From JAGXSE01 sp040757295 (GTDB lineage: Bacteria; Bacillota; PH28-bin88), in assembly GCA_040757295.1 (NCBI GenBank), contig JBFLXH010000009.1, forward strand, positions 1 through 64,000: a stretch of DNA of 64,000 nucleotides. Reading direction: 5' to 3'. The notes beneath the pieces are model-generated. The model saw nothing but the letters and a program-made list of their open reading frames with translations, searched no databases and was not told the DNA's origin. The translations under genes were made by a program, and so were the position numbers. Numbering within the stretch: the first letter of the stretch is position 1; the number at the start of each line of letters is the position of its first letter. This document shows positions 42,185 through 52,044 of the stretch, in pieces.

Positions 42185-44938
42185 ATGCAAAAACAAGGAT
42201 GGCATTGCTTATTTCCAGGCAAAGCCTTGGAGATATTAGGCACCGACTCTGAACATGGCCTTTCCGCTGCTGTTGCTGAACAGAGACTACAGCGCTTCGG
42301 ACCTAATCAATTGGAGCAGCGCAAGGGCATCTCCCCATGGCAGGTGCTGGTTAACCAATTTAAAGACTTTATGGTGGTTGTTTTGTTGGCGGCAACGGCG
42401 ATATCCGGATTCATGGGTGAAGTAGCTGATGCTTTTACTATTATGGCCATTGTCATATTTAATGCTGTGTTAGGCTTTGTTCAGGAATATAAAGCGGAAA
42501 AATCAATGGAGGCCCTGCAGCGAATAACAGCTCCGGAAGCTGTGGTATTGCGGGATGGCCTGGAGCTTACTGTGCCTGCCAGCTCCCTGGTGCCTGGGGA
42601 TATAATTCTGTTGGACACAGGCAACCGGGTGCCGGCTGATGCCCGGCTCCTGCAAACAGCTTCCTTGGAAGTGGAAGAATCTATGCTAACCGGGGAATCC
42701 GTGCCGGTGCGGAAACAACATGACCTCCTGCTGGCGGAGAACGCAAACCTGGGCGACCGCAGGAATATGGTCTTTATGGGCACTGTAGTTACCAGGGGCC
42801 GAGCCAAAGCGCTGGTAGTGGCCACTGCCATGGCCACAGAAATGGGCCAGATTTTTGGTCTCCTACAACAGGCTGCTGCTGAGCCAACCCCTTTACAGCG
42901 CCGTCTTGATCACCTGGGCCGCTGGCTGGTTGGCCTCTGCCTGATTATCTGTGGAATAGTGGTTGTGACAGGAGTTTTCCGGGGTGAGCCTCCCTACCAG
43001 ATGTTTTTGGCCGGGGTTAGCTTGGCAGTGGCGGCAATCCCCGAGGGACTGCCGGCTATCGTCACCGTTTCTCTTGCCATTGGGGTGCAAAAAATGATCC
43101 GGAGAAGGGCCATTATCCGGAAACTGCCAGCAGTGGAGACCTTAGGTTGTGCAACGGTAATTTGTTCGGATAAAACCGGTACGCTGACCCAGAATGAGAT
43201 GACCGTAACCCGTATATTAGTAGGGGACCGGCTCTTGGAGGTTTCCGGCAAAGGTTTTGAACCCAGAGGTGATTTCCTGGAACAGGATCGGTTAGTGCTC
43301 CCTAGAGAAGATAAGTGCCTTGCAACCCTCTTAACCATCTGCGCATTGTGCAATAATGCCCGCCTAAAAAGGTCCGGAATGGCTGTAACCGGCTTGTTCC
43401 GTTCAAAAAAAGAAGATTCCTGGCATTTAGCCGGAGATCCCACTGAAGGAGCCTTGCTGGTCGTGGCAGCCAAAGCAGGAATCTGGAGGGATAGTGTCGA
43501 AAAGGAGGTGCAGCGGCTTGCTGAACTGCCGTTTGACTCAGAACGCAAGCGGATGTCCGTAATCTATGGCAAACCGGGTCAGGCCGCCTGGCTTTATACA
43601 AAAGGAGCACCGGATGTAATATTAAGCTTATGTGACCGGATTTACCTGAATAACAGGGAAAGGCCCCTTACGCCGGAATTGCGGCAAAAGGTCTTGCAGG
43701 TTAACGAGCAGCTGGCTGCCGGAGCTCTCCGCGTCCTTGGTATGGCATATAAGTCTTTGCCGGCGGGCAAAACGACCGGTGATGCTGAGCAGATGGAAAG
43801 AGATTTGGTCTTCGTAGGGCTTGCCGGCATGATCGACCCGCCCCGTCCGGCAGCGGTCAGGGCAGTACAGCACTGCCGCCAGGCCGGTATCAAGACGATA
43901 ATGATCACCGGCGACCACCCCTTGACAGCTCGGGCTATTGCCCGGGAATTAAACCTTCCGGCTGGCCCCGGCCAAGTGATGACAGGCCTGGAGCTGGATC
44001 ATCTGTCCGACGCCCAACTGACTGAAAGGGTTGAGGATGTCGCTGTCTTCGCCCGGGTATCACCAAAACATAAGCTGCGGATTGTGAAAGCCCTGAAATC
44101 CTGCGGCCATGTAGTGGCCATGACCGGAGACGGCATCAACGATGCCCCGGCTGTCAAAGAGGCTGATATTGGTGTGGCCATGGGGAAGACTGGTACCGAT
44201 GTGACCAAAGAAGCCTCTGCCATGGTCTTGGCTGATGATAACTTTGCCACCATTGTTGCGGCTGTAGAAGAAGGCAGGGCTATCTATGATAATATTCGCA
44301 AGTTTATTCGCTATTTGCTGTCATGTAATATTGGGGAAGTATTGACAATGTTCCTGGTGACCCTGCTCGGTTACCCGATACCCCTTTTGCCCATTCAGAT
44401 CCTATGGGTAAACCTGGTGACAGACGGGTTCCCGGCCATGGCCCTTGGTGTCGACAAAGCGGACCCCGATATCATGCAGCGGCGTCCTCGACGGCCGCAG
44501 GAAAGTATCTTTGCCTACGGCTTGGGATGGAAAATACTATCAAGAGGAGTCTATATCGGAGCAGGCACCTCCTTGGTGTTTTTGTCAGCCCTTTTCCTGG
44601 GTAATGGGGACTTGGCCGTTGCCCGCACCATGGCTTTTTGCACCTTGGTTTTTTCCCAGCTCTTTCATGTTTTTGACTGCAAGTCGGAAAAGTATTCTGT
44701 TTTCCAATTAGGCTTTTTATCAAACCCGTACCTGGTAGCGGCAGCGGCCTGCTCTGTGGCTATGCAGCTTATTGTGGTTTACTGGCCTGTTTTCCAGTCC
44801 ATCTTTAAAACCGTTCCGCTGAATGCTTTCCAATGGGGTATGATCTTGCTGGTGGCTGGCGGAAGTACCTTCTGCAAAGGGCTAGCTTACTATATACTGA
44901 TGCCGGTCAGGCGGCGCCTTGTGTACTTGCGGGCTTAG
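42185..44938 (+). CDS. Ca2+-type P-type ATPase (SERCA-like)
   Basis: A 917-residue P2A-like cation pump exporting or storing Ca2+. It shows TGESVPV, the phosphorylation site CSDKTGTLT, TKGAPDVIL, ITGDHPLTARA, and MTGDGINDAPAVKEADIGVAMG. Membrane-helix residues match SERCA Ca2+ sites: IPEGLPAIVTVSLAIGVQ (M4 Glu), SCNIGEV (M5 Asn/Glu) and LWVNLVTDGFPAMALG (M6 Asn/Thr/Asp). No signal to suggest Na/K. ATG at 42185. It is flanked by the divergent rqcH and by dapF. Confidence 0.94.
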   Translation: MQKQGWHCLFPGKALEILGTDSEHGLSAAVAEQRLQRFGPNQLEQRKGISPWQVLVNQFKDFMVVVLLAATAISGFMGEVADAFTIMAIVIFNAVLGFVQEYKAEKSMEALQRITAPEAVVLRDGLELTVPASSLVPGDIILLDTGNRVPADARLLQTASLEVEESMLTGESVPVRKQHDLLLAENANLGDRRNMVFMGTVVTRGRAKALVVATAMATEMGQIFGLLQQAAAEPTPLQRRLDHLGRWLVGLCLIICGIVVVTGVFRGEPPYQMFLAGVSLAVAAIPEGLPAIVTVSLAIGVQKMIRRRAIIRKLPAVETLGCATVICSDKTGTLTQNEMTVTRILVGDRLLEVSGKGFEPRGDFLEQDRLVLPREDKCLATLLTICALCNNARLKRSGMAVTGLFRSKKEDSWHLAGDPTEGALLVVAAKAGIWRDSVEKEVQRLAELPFDSERKRMSVIYGKPGQAAWLYTKGAPDVILSLCDRIYLNNRERPLTPELRQKVLQVNEQLAAGALRVLGMAYKSLPAGKTTGDAEQMERDLVFVGLAGMIDPPRPAAVRAVQHCRQAGIKTIMITGDHPLTARAIARELNLPAGPGQVMTGLELDHLSDAQLTERVEDVAVFARVSPKHKLRIVKALKSCGHVVAMTGDGINDAPAVKEADIGVAMGKTGTDVTKEASAMVLADDNFATIVAAVEEGRAIYDNIRKFIRYLLSCNIGEVLTMFLVTLLGYPIPLLPIQILWVNLVTDGFPAMALGVDKADPDIMQRRPRRPQESIFAYGLGWKILSRGVYIGAGTSLVFLSALFLGNGDLAVARTMAFCTLVFSQLFHVFDCKSEKYSVFQLGFLSNPYLVAAAACSVAMQLIVVYWPVFQSIFKTVPLNAFQWGMILLVAGGSTFCKGLAYYILMPVRRRLVYLRA

Positions 44939-45039
44939 GAATAATACTAGTGGGTGGAGCAGGAAATACTTTAATTAACTGCTTCCTGGAGATTCGCGAG
45001 CCTAAAAGATCAACAAACCACCTAAGGAGGTAGAAATAT

Positions 45040-45879
45040 TTGAAGTTCAGTAAAATGCATGGCCTGGGTAATGATTTCGTCATTGTTAACGGCCTGGTGG
45101 AAAAAAACCTGGGTAATTTGGAAGAGCTGGCCAGGCGGGTGTGCCACCGGAATTTTGGTGTCGGAGCCGACGGTTTGATCTTTGTTCTGCCCTCCGAAGA
45201 GGCAGATATCCGGATGCGGATTTTTAATTCCGATGGCAGCGAACCCGAAATGTGCGGGAATGGGATCCGTTGCTTTGCCAAATATGTTTATCAGGAAGGC
45301 ATTGTCCCCAAAGAAATAATCCGTGTTGAGACCCTTGCCGGGATTATCGTGCCCAGACTGATCATCGAAGGCGCTACAATTTCCGGAATTCAGGTGGATA
45401 TGGGGCCACCGGTCCTGGAACCGGATAAGATCCCCATGCGAGGTTTCGCTTCCGGTCCTGTAGTGGACGAGCCCCTGGAAATTGACGGGCAAACCTTGTC
45501 TATTACAGCAGTTTCCATGGGCAACCCTCACTGCGTTGTTTTTGTCCCTGATGTGGGCGCCGTTGCTTTTGACACCCTAGGGCCCAAACTGGAGACCCAT
45601 CCTGCCTTCCCACGGAAGACCAACGTGGAGTTTGTCCAGGTGAGCAACCAAGAACAGGTGAAAGTCCGGGTGTGGGAAAGGGGCGCCGGCCCAACCTTAG
45701 CCTGTGGGACCGGAGCATGTGCTGTGGCAGTTGCCGGGGCGCTTTCAGGCAGAACCGGTCGCCAGGTTACAGTCGGGCTGCCGGGAGGTGACCTGCAGAT
45801 TCTCTGGGATCAACAGGATAACAGGGTATACATGACGGGCCCAGCAGTAGAGGTCTTTCGGGGGGAATTCATTCTTTAG
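45040..45879 (+). CDS. dapF: Diaminopimelate epimerase
   Basis: Converts LL- to meso-diaminopimelate for lysine and peptidoglycan. 279 residues, with both catalytic cysteines in PEMCGNGIRCFAKY near residue 73 and LACGTGACAVAVAG near residue 222, and the start KMHGLGNDFV. TTG at 45040 follows TAAGGAGGT. A hairpin without T-run follows at 45901. Confidence 0.97.
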   Translation: MKFSKMHGLGNDFVIVNGLVEKNLGNLEELARRVCHRNFGVGADGLIFVLPSEEADIRMRIFNSDGSEPEMCGNGIRCFAKYVYQEGIVPKEIIRVETLAGIIVPRLIIEGATISGIQVDMGPPVLEPDKIPMRGFASGPVVDEPLEIDGQTLSITAVSMGNPHCVVFVPDVGAVAFDTLGPKLETHPAFPRKTNVEFVQVSNQEQVKVRVWERGAGPTLACGTGACAVAVAGALSGRTGRQVTVGLPGGDLQILWDQQDNRVYMTGPAVEVFRGEFIL

Positions 45880-45900
45880 GCAGATTAACCGACAGATTCC

Positions 45901-45928
45901 GGCCGAGGTGATTGAACCCACCTCGGCC
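45901..45928. repeat. Inverted repeat after dapF
   Basis: GGCCGAGGTG (45901-45910) pairs exactly with CACCTCGGCC (45919-45928). Following bases are AAAAATTT rather than T, so as a terminator of dapF it is poor; it could be a regulatory or mRNA-stabilising hairpin. Confidence 0.6.
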
Positions 45929-45946
45929 AAAAATTTGGAATTATTT

Positions 45947-45975
45947 TTGTCAAAACAATGAAATTATGGTATGTA
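45947..45975 (+). promoter_or_regulatory. Promoter for the yicC-metK run
   Basis: TTGTCA (45947-45952) and TATGTA (45970-45975), 17 bases apart, with TGG at the extended -10 position. It lies 34 bases before the yicC start. Confidence 0.55.
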
Positions 45976-46008
45976 TATATAAAGCGCTTAATCCGAGGGG
46001 GAAACCAG

Positions 46009-46893
46009 ATGATTTGCAGTATGACCGGATATGGCCGGGGGGAGGCTTCCAGCGAAAACCAAAGCGTGAGAGTGGAAATAAAGTCTGTTAACCATCGTTT
46101 CATTGATATATCCGTCCGCATGCCTAAAAAATATGGGGCCCTGGAGGAACGGATAAAAAAATTCCTTAAATCCTCTGTCTCCCGGGGTTATCTGGAAGTG
46201 TACTGCAATATTGAAGACGGGGCAGCAAAAAAGCGCAGTATTAAGGTTGACAAAGATCTTGCCGTAGCGTATCATCAATCTTTGAGGGAATTGGCTCAGA
46301 TTTTGGATCTGCCGGCTGATTTTGGACTGCTGGAAATTGCTCAGTTTCCCGGGGTCATCACAAGTGAGGACCCGGAAACCGATTTGGAAGACCTCTGGAT
46401 GTCGCTGGAGCAGGCATTAACCATGGCAGTGGCCGAAATGGTCCAGATGCGGTTGACTGAGGGCGCTAGCCTTGCCGCAGATTTGGTTTCCCGGGCCAAT
46501 TCCATCCGCAAAATGCTCATGGTAATCAGTGAACGTAGCCCTTTGGTGGTGGAAGAATATCGGGAGAGATTGACCCAGCGAACAAAAGAATGGCGCCAGG
46601 ACTCGGGCATTGAGGTTGATCCTGCAAGGTTGGCGGCCGAAGTGGCTCTTTTTGCTGATAAAAGCAGTATCTCCGAAGAACTGGTGCGGCTGGAAAGCCA
46701 TTTGGTTCAATTGGAAAGAAGCCTTCAATTATCCGATCCGGTTGGACGCAAGTTGGATTTTTTGGTACAGGAAATGAATCGGGAAATAAATACCATTGGT
46801 TCCAAGGCAAGCGACCTGGTGATCAGCCAAGAGGTGGTTGCGGTCAAAAGTGAAATCGAAAAACTGCGGGAACAGGTGCAGAATATTGAATAA
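46009..46893 (+). CDS. YicC-family endoribonuclease
   Basis: A 294-residue YicC/YloC protein, recently shown to be an endoribonuclease in bacteria. N-terminus CSMTGYGRGEA, then VRVEIKSVNHRFIDIS and near the C-terminus GRKLDFLVQEMNREINTIGSKA. ATG at 46009 follows GAGGGGG; an in-frame ATG at 45958 lies inside the promoter. It heads the conserved yicC-remA-gmk-rpoZ-coaBC run. Confidence 0.92.
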   Translation: MICSMTGYGRGEASSENQSVRVEIKSVNHRFIDISVRMPKKYGALEERIKKFLKSSVSRGYLEVYCNIEDGAAKKRSIKVDKDLAVAYHQSLRELAQILDLPADFGLLEIAQFPGVITSEDPETDLEDLWMSLEQALTMAVAEMVQMRLTEGASLAADLVSRANSIRKMLMVISERSPLVVEEYRERLTQRTKEWRQDSGIEVDPARLAAEVALFADKSSISEELVRLESHLVQLERSLQLSDPVGRKLDFLVQEMNREINTIGSKASDLVISQEVVAVKSEIEKLREQVQNIE

Positions 46894-46937
46894 CAGCTGT
46901 TCCTAGGAATGCAGAATAATTAGCAGAGGTGAAATAA

Positions 46938-47213
46938 ATGGATATTAAACTTATTAACATTGGATTTGGCAACATTGTTTCAGCAAACCGGATTATTGCC
47001 ATTGTGAGTCCCGAATCGGCTCCCATTAAGCGAATCATTCAGGAAGCCCGAGATCAAGGTGTCTTGATCGATGCAACCTATGGCCGCCGGACCAGGGCCG
47101 TAATCATAACTGACAGTGGTCATGTGGTCCTGTCTGCTGTGCAGCCCGAGACTGTTGCCCATCGCTTGAATGTTAAAGAAACCCACGCTTCCGGCCATGA
47201 AGCTGCCGACTAA
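46938..47213 (+). CDS. remA: RemA-family (DUF370) regulatory protein
   Basis: A 91-residue DUF370 protein; in Bacillus RemA is a DNA-binding activator of biofilm matrix genes. The family motifs are INIGFGNIVSANRIIAIVSP, PIKRIIQEARDQGVLIDATYGR and RAVIITDSGHVVLSAVQPET. It lies between yicC and gmk as usual. ATG at 46938 with AGAGGTG. Confidence 0.93.
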   Translation: MDIKLINIGFGNIVSANRIIAIVSPESAPIKRIIQEARDQGVLIDATYGRRTRAVIITDSGHVVLSAVQPETVAHRLNVKETHASGHEAAD

Positions 47214-47226
47214 AGCTGAGCCGCTG

Positions 47227-47811
47227 ATGCCAGGTTTGCTGGTGGTTGTCTCCGGTCCTTCAGGAGCTGGGAAGGGAACCTTGTGTAACGCCTTGCGGAG
47301 CGAATGGCCTCATTTAGGCTATTCGGTATCGGCAACTACCCGGCAACCCCGACCTGGTGAATCAAATGGAGTAAATTATTTTTTTTATACCCCGGCCCAG
47401 TTTACCACAATGATCGAGCAAAACCATTTTCTGGAATGGGCTTTTGTGTACGGCAACTATTACGGTACTCCGCGGGCATTTGTTGAGGAGAAACTATCTG
47501 CCGGGGAGGATGTGCTGCTGGAAATTGATATCCAGGGCGCTTTGCAGGTTAAAAAGCAGTACGACAAAGGGGTGTTTATTTTTGTTGCGCCGCCTTCAAT
47601 GGAAGAATTGCGTAGAAGGATAACCTTGCGCGGCACAGAACCACCCGATATTATCCGCCAGCGTTTGGAAGCTACTGCAACAGAAGTTGCCTACGCACCC
47701 CAGTATGATTATGTTGTAATCAATCAGGATTTGCGGGTAGCCGTTGAAGAGATAAAAGCCATTATCATTGCTGAAAAATGCCGTCCGTTTCGGCGCCCGA
47801 TTAGGCTGTAA
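47227..47811 (+). CDS. gmk: Guanylate kinase
   Basis: Phosphorylates GMP to GDP. 194 residues. The P-loop VVSGPSGAGKGT sits near residue 7, followed by YSVSATTRQPRPGE and VNYFFYTPAQF. ATG at 47227 gives the expected start; the frame is open further upstream to 47170 inside remA and another in-frame ATG is at 47197. No clear ribosome site precedes either ATG, so translation may be coupled to remA. Confidence 0.94.
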   Translation: MPGLLVVVSGPSGAGKGTLCNALRSEWPHLGYSVSATTRQPRPGESNGVNYFFYTPAQFTTMIEQNHFLEWAFVYGNYYGTPRAFVEEKLSAGEDVLLEIDIQGALQVKKQYDKGVFIFVAPPSMEELRRRITLRGTEPPDIIRQRLEATATEVAYAPQYDYVVINQDLRVAVEEIKAIIIAEKCRPFRRPIRL

Positions 47812-47837
47812 CTTATTGCTAAAGGAGGCTCGAAGCT

Positions 47838-48041
47838 GTGAATCAACCAGCCCTAGATGAATTAATGAATAAAGTTGACAGCAAATATACCCTGGTGGTT
47901 GTTGCTGCAAAAAGAGCCAGGGTTTTGACCGAAAAAGGCAATTATGCAGCAGAAAAATCCACCAAAGCTGTGACCGTTGCTCTAAACGAAATTTCTCAGC
48001 GGAAGGTAAGTTTTGAGCGGACCAAAACCGGGATTAAGTAA
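47838..48041 (+). CDS. rpoZ: RNA polymerase omega subunit
   Basis: A 67-residue omega subunit. The motif YTLVVVAAKRARVLTE and KAVTVALNEISQRKV are typical. GTG at 47838 after AAAGGAGG. Order gmk-rpoZ-coaBC is conserved. Confidence 0.93.
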   Translation: MNQPALDELMNKVDSKYTLVVVAAKRARVLTEKGNYAAEKSTKAVTVALNEISQRKVSFERTKTGIK

Positions 48042-48083
48042 TTGGCTAAAAAGCAAAAGTAGTATAGTTGGAGGTTTCCGGTA

Positions 48084-49322
48084 TTGTTGGGCAAAAGGAT
48101 ATTAGTCGGCATCACAGGCGGAATTGCGGCATATAAAGCTGCAGATATTGTTAGCCGTTTAGTCAAAGAAGGCTCCATTGTTCAGCCTGTGATGACTGAA
48201 TCGGCTAAACATTTTATTGCCCCGCTAACGTTATCCACCCTCGCCGGCAGGCCTGTTTTGAGTGATATGTTTGCTGAAAGAATTCCCGGGGTCCAGCATA
48301 TTGACCTCGCCCAAAACACAGACCTCTGCCTGATCGCCCCAGCTACTGCCAACATTATCGCAAAGATGGCTTTGGGTATCGCCGATGACCTCTTGAGTAC
48401 AGTTCTGCTGGCTGTGTCCTCCCCTGTGGTGGTTGCGCCAGCAATGAATGTAAACATGTACCAGCATCCGGCAGTGCAAGAGAACCTTGGGGTCCTGATT
48501 AAGCGGGGTGTAAAGGTAGTTGAACCTGATTCAGGTAGACTGGCCTGCGGTATTGAAGGAAAAGGCCGCTTGGCTGACACTGAACGAATTATCCGGGAAG
48601 TAAAGTCCCTTTTGTTCCCTGTTATGGATTTGCAGGAAAAGACAGTCTTGGTTACTGCCGGGGGAACCAGAGAAGCTATCGACCCTGTGCGTTATATCGG
48701 TAATCGAAGTTCCGGCAAAATGGGACATGCCATTGCCATTGCTGCCATGAACAGAGGCGCCCGGGTGATCTTGGTTAACGGTTGTACCAGTCAACCTCCT
48801 CCAAACGGAGTAGAAGTTATCCAGGTGGAAAGTGCCCAGGACATGTATGAAGCCGTTCTCAAGGTTTTCGATGAAGCTGACATAGTTATTAAAGCTGCTG
48901 CCGTCGCTGATTACCGCATCAGTAATCCTGCTGACCATAAAATAAAGAAATCTGGGGATAACCTGGTTTTGGAACTGGAACCCACCATTGATATCCTTGG
49001 ATCCATAGGGAAGCTGAAGAAGCCCCATCAAATAATAATTGGTTTTGCTGCGGAAACTGATGACCTTTTACATAACGCACTGCATAAGCTGCGGAAGAAG
49101 AACCTTGATTTGATTGTCGCGAATGATGTTACCCAGCTTGGGGCAGGATTCGAAACAGATACCAACATCGCAATCCTCTTAACTAAAGACGGAGCGAAAA
49201 TCTCATTGCCGATGATGACAAAACTCCAGTTAGCTCATAAAATTCTAGATCAGGTTCTGGATTATGATGCTGGAGCAACAAATCCTATTGATAGAATTAG
49301 GGAAGAGGAGGAGACGCAATGA
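48084..49322 (+). CDS. coaBC: Bifunctional phosphopantothenoylcysteine decarboxylase/synthetase
   Basis: Two steps of coenzyme A synthesis: CoaB joins cysteine to phosphopantothenate, CoaC decarboxylates. 412 residues. The CoaC part (1-190) has GKRILVGITGGIAAYKA, APAMNVNMY and RLACGIEGKGRL. The CoaB part (from about 190) has VTAGGTREAIDPVRYIGNRSSGKMG and KAAAVADYR. TTG at 48084 (or 48087), after TGGAGG. It overlaps metK by a few bases. Confidence 0.96.
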   Translation: MLGKRILVGITGGIAAYKAADIVSRLVKEGSIVQPVMTESAKHFIAPLTLSTLAGRPVLSDMFAERIPGVQHIDLAQNTDLCLIAPATANIIAKMALGIADDLLSTVLLAVSSPVVVAPAMNVNMYQHPAVQENLGVLIKRGVKVVEPDSGRLACGIEGKGRLADTERIIREVKSLLFPVMDLQEKTVLVTAGGTREAIDPVRYIGNRSSGKMGHAIAIAAMNRGARVILVNGCTSQPPPNGVEVIQVESAQDMYEAVLKVFDEADIVIKAAAVADYRISNPADHKIKKSGDNLVLELEPTIDILGSIGKLKKPHQIIIGFAAETDDLLHNALHKLRKKNLDLIVANDVTQLGAGFETDTNIAILLTKDGAKISLPMMTKLQLAHKILDQVLDYDAGATNPIDRIREEEETQ

Positions 49323-50509
49323 CCAGAAGGCTGTTTACATCTGAGTCAGTTACTGAAGGGCATCCGGATAAGATAGCAGACCAGATATCTGATGGAGTGC
49401 TGGATGCCATATTAGCCAAGGATCCGATGGCTCGGGTGGCTTGCGAAACGTCGGTTACAACAGGTTTAGTGTTGGTAGCCGGGGAGATTACGACTGACTG
49501 TTATGTGGATATTCCCAAAGTGGTTCGGGAAACCATTAGGAATATTGGCTATACCAGGGCGAAGTTTGGTTTTGATGCTGATACTTGTGCAGTGCTTACC
49601 TCCATTGATGAACAGTCTCCTGACATCGCTATGGGGGTTAATTTGGCCCTAGAGGCCAGAATGGGAGAAATGACTGATGCCCAAATTGAGGCTATCGGCG
49701 CTGGTGACCAGGGGATGATGTTCGGCTTTGCCACCAACGAAACAAAGGAGTACATGCCATTACCCATTTCCCTTGCCCACGCCTTGACCCGCAGGCTGGC
49801 GGAATGCCGGAGGACTCGCTTGCTGCCTTACTTGCGCCCCGATGGTAAATCCCAGGTCACAGTTGAATATGAAAATGACCGCCCCATTCGGGTGGATACG
49901 GTTGTAATTGCTACCCAACACCGGCCGGATGTGGATATGGATACACTAAAGAATGATATTCTGGAGAAAGTTGTCAAACCTGTTATTCCAGCTGAACTAC
50001 TTGATGACAAGACCCGGTATTTTATTAACCCCACCGGACGGTTTGTAATCGGCGGACCGCAGGGAGATGCCGGTCTGACAGGGCGTAAAATAATCGTTGA
50101 TACCTATGGAGGTATGGCCAGGCATGGTGGTGGGGCTTTTTCCGGAAAAGATCCTACTAAGGTAGACCGCTCCGGAGCCTATGCCGCTCGCTATGTGGCC
50201 AAAAACCTGGTGGCAGCAGGGTTGGCTGACCGCTGTGAGGTTCAACTGGCTTATGCCATCGGAGTTGCCCGCCCGGTATCCATAATGGTCGAGACCTTTA
50301 GTACCGGCAAGGTAAGCGAAACGGAATTAATCAAACTAATTCAGTCCCATTTCGATTTGCGGCCAGCTGGGATTATTAAGGAACTCAACCTTAGGCGGCC
50401 AATTTACCAGCAGATAGCTGCTTATGGCCATTTCGGCCGCCCGGACCTTGACCTGCCCTGGGAAAAAACGGACAAAGCCTCTGTCCTGCGCCAGCAGGCC
50501 GGAATATAA
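49319..50509 (+). CDS. metK: S-adenosylmethionine synthase
   Basis: Makes SAM from methionine and ATP. 396 residues with SESVTEGHPDKIADQISD at the N-terminus, GAGDQGMMFGFA and GGGAFSGKDPTKVDRSGAY. ATG at 49319 overlaps the stop of coaBC. SAM supplies the DNA methyltransferase at 19283 and other methylases. No SAM riboswitch is visible, since it follows coaBC directly. Confidence 0.97.
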   Translation: MTRRLFTSESVTEGHPDKIADQISDGVLDAILAKDPMARVACETSVTTGLVLVAGEITTDCYVDIPKVVRETIRNIGYTRAKFGFDADTCAVLTSIDEQSPDIAMGVNLALEARMGEMTDAQIEAIGAGDQGMMFGFATNETKEYMPLPISLAHALTRRLAECRRTRLLPYLRPDGKSQVTVEYENDRPIRVDTVVIATQHRPDVDMDTLKNDILEKVVKPVIPAELLDDKTRYFINPTGRFVIGGPQGDAGLTGRKIIVDTYGGMARHGGGAFSGKDPTKVDRSGAYAARYVAKNLVAAGLADRCEVQLAYAIGVARPVSIMVETFSTGKVSETELIKLIQSHFDLRPAGIIKELNLRRPIYQQIAAYGHFGRPDLDLPWEKTDKASVLRQQAGI

Positions 50510-50562
50510 TGCAACAAAAAGAAGCAAACACACAGTGGGTGGGATGAAGTGGCTGCCTCTTG

Positions 50563-50588
50563 CTGCAGGTTCGCCTGCAGTTTTTTTT
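50563..50588 (+). terminator. Terminator after metK
   Basis: CTGCAGG (50563-50569) pairs with CCTGCAG (50574-50580) around a TTCG tetraloop, followed by eight T residues. Confidence 0.92.
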
Positions 50589-50715
50589 ACCCTGCGGTGT
50601 GCGCGTGCCAGAGAAAAATGTACGCGCGGGATGAACATATTGCAGGAAGATGGCTTTTGCTGCCGAATAGATGATTTTAATTCTTTAACTACCTAAAGCG
50701 GAGAGGGGAACTATA

Positions 50716-51897
50716 TTGAAAACAGCTCAAAGACTTAATTTGCTGCAAACCGAAAATGCTTTCGAAGTACTGGCTGAAGTAAGAAAACTCGCGGCTGCCG
50801 GACGGGACATTGTTAGTTTTGCTATCGGAGAGCCGGATTTCGATACGCCAGAAAACATCAAGCAAGCGGGAATCAAGGCTATTGAAGAAAATCAGACCCA
50901 TTACAGCCCTGCAGGGGGATTGTCTGAGTTGAGGGAAGCCATAGCTGCCTATTACAGCCGGACCCGGGGAATAAATGTATCTCCAGGTCATGTTGTGGTT
51001 ACCCCCGGCGCGAAGCCCATTATTCTATATTCCTTGCTGGCCTGTGTAGACCCAGGGGATGAAGTAATTTACCCCAATCCGGGGTTTCCCATTTATCAGT
51101 CCCTGATCGGGTTCCTGGGAGCCAAGGCTGTTCCAGTGCCTGTCAGAGAGATTGCCGGGCAGTTTACCATTGATCCGGAAGAACTGAAATCTTTAGTAAC
51201 CGACAAGACCAAAATGATTATCATTAATTCACCCCATAACCCTACCGGAGGGGTGCTGCAGCTTGAAGTGCTTGCGGCTGTTGCAAAAATTGCTATGGAA
51301 AAAAACCTGTGGGTCCTGTCAGATGAGATTTACTCAAGGATTATCTACCAGAACAGATTTCACAGCATTGCCAGTTTGCCCGGCATGCAGGAAAGAACCA
51401 TTATTCTGGACGGTTTTTCCAAAACCTATGCCATGACCGGGTGGCGGATCGGCTTTGGCGTAATGAACGACGAGTTGGCCCACTGGGTGACCCGCATCCA
51501 GATCAATAACGAGTCCTGTGTAGCTACCTTTACTCAGTATGCCGCCAGGGAAGCGATTACCGGACCCCAGGTCGGAAGTGAAGAGATCATCCGCGAGTTT
51601 GCTGTTCGGAAGGATTTGATTGTAAGGGAGCTGTCCCAAATTCCCGGCTTGAAATGCCCTATTCCCCAGGGAGCGTTTTATGTCTATCCCAATGTAACTG
51701 AGGTGTGTCAGCGCATGGGACTGAAAGACTCCAAGGAACTGCAGCAGACCCTCTTAAACGACGGAAATGTGGCGGTTCTGCCTGGTAGTGCCTTCGGGCC
51801 CAAAAATGATGACCAAGAATATATCCGTCTTTCCTTCGCTACTTCCCAAGACAATATTATGGAGGGAATTCGCCGCATGAAACAGATAATGTGTTAA
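50716..51897 (+). CDS. Class I pyridoxal-phosphate aminotransferase
   Basis: A 393-residue aspartate-aminotransferase-like enzyme. AIGEPDFDTPE, the substrate-binding SPHNPTGGVLQ, PLP-Asp region and the Schiff-base lysine in LDGFSKTYAMTGWRIGFG are all present. Similar genes are annotated as aspartate or aromatic aminotransferases; the substrate is open. TTG at 50716 follows GAGAGGGGAA. It is isolated by terminators on both sides. Confidence 0.9.
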   Translation: MKTAQRLNLLQTENAFEVLAEVRKLAAAGRDIVSFAIGEPDFDTPENIKQAGIKAIEENQTHYSPAGGLSELREAIAAYYSRTRGINVSPGHVVVTPGAKPIILYSLLACVDPGDEVIYPNPGFPIYQSLIGFLGAKAVPVPVREIAGQFTIDPEELKSLVTDKTKMIIINSPHNPTGGVLQLEVLAAVAKIAMEKNLWVLSDEIYSRIIYQNRFHSIASLPGMQERTIILDGFSKTYAMTGWRIGFGVMNDELAHWVTRIQINNESCVATFTQYAAREAITGPQVGSEEIIREFAVRKDLIVRELSQIPGLKCPIPQGAFYVYPNVTEVCQRMGLKDSKELQQTLLNDGNVAVLPGSAFGPKNDDQEYIRLSFATSQDNIMEGIRRMKQIMC

Positions 51898-51972
51898 CAG
51901 TTGGGGGTTTTCTGCCACATTAACATAACAGGAATCATTTGTTCATGCAGTTTTTTCTCCTGCACTAACTCA

Positions 51973-52005
51973 CCCAAGGATTACCTCCTTGGGTTTATTT
52001 TTTTA
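51973..52005 (+). terminator. First of two tandem terminators after the aminotransferase
   Basis: CCCAAGGA (51973-51980) pairs with TCCTTGGG (51986-51993), then a T-rich tail (TTTATTTTTTT). Confidence 0.9.
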
Positions 52006-52044
52006 TCCCCTTATCAAGTATCATTAGAAAAAACTAAGTCCATA

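Noticed and set aside
49319..49322. SAM riboswitch before metK
   Set aside because: metK follows coaBC directly with overlapping codons; there is no leader.
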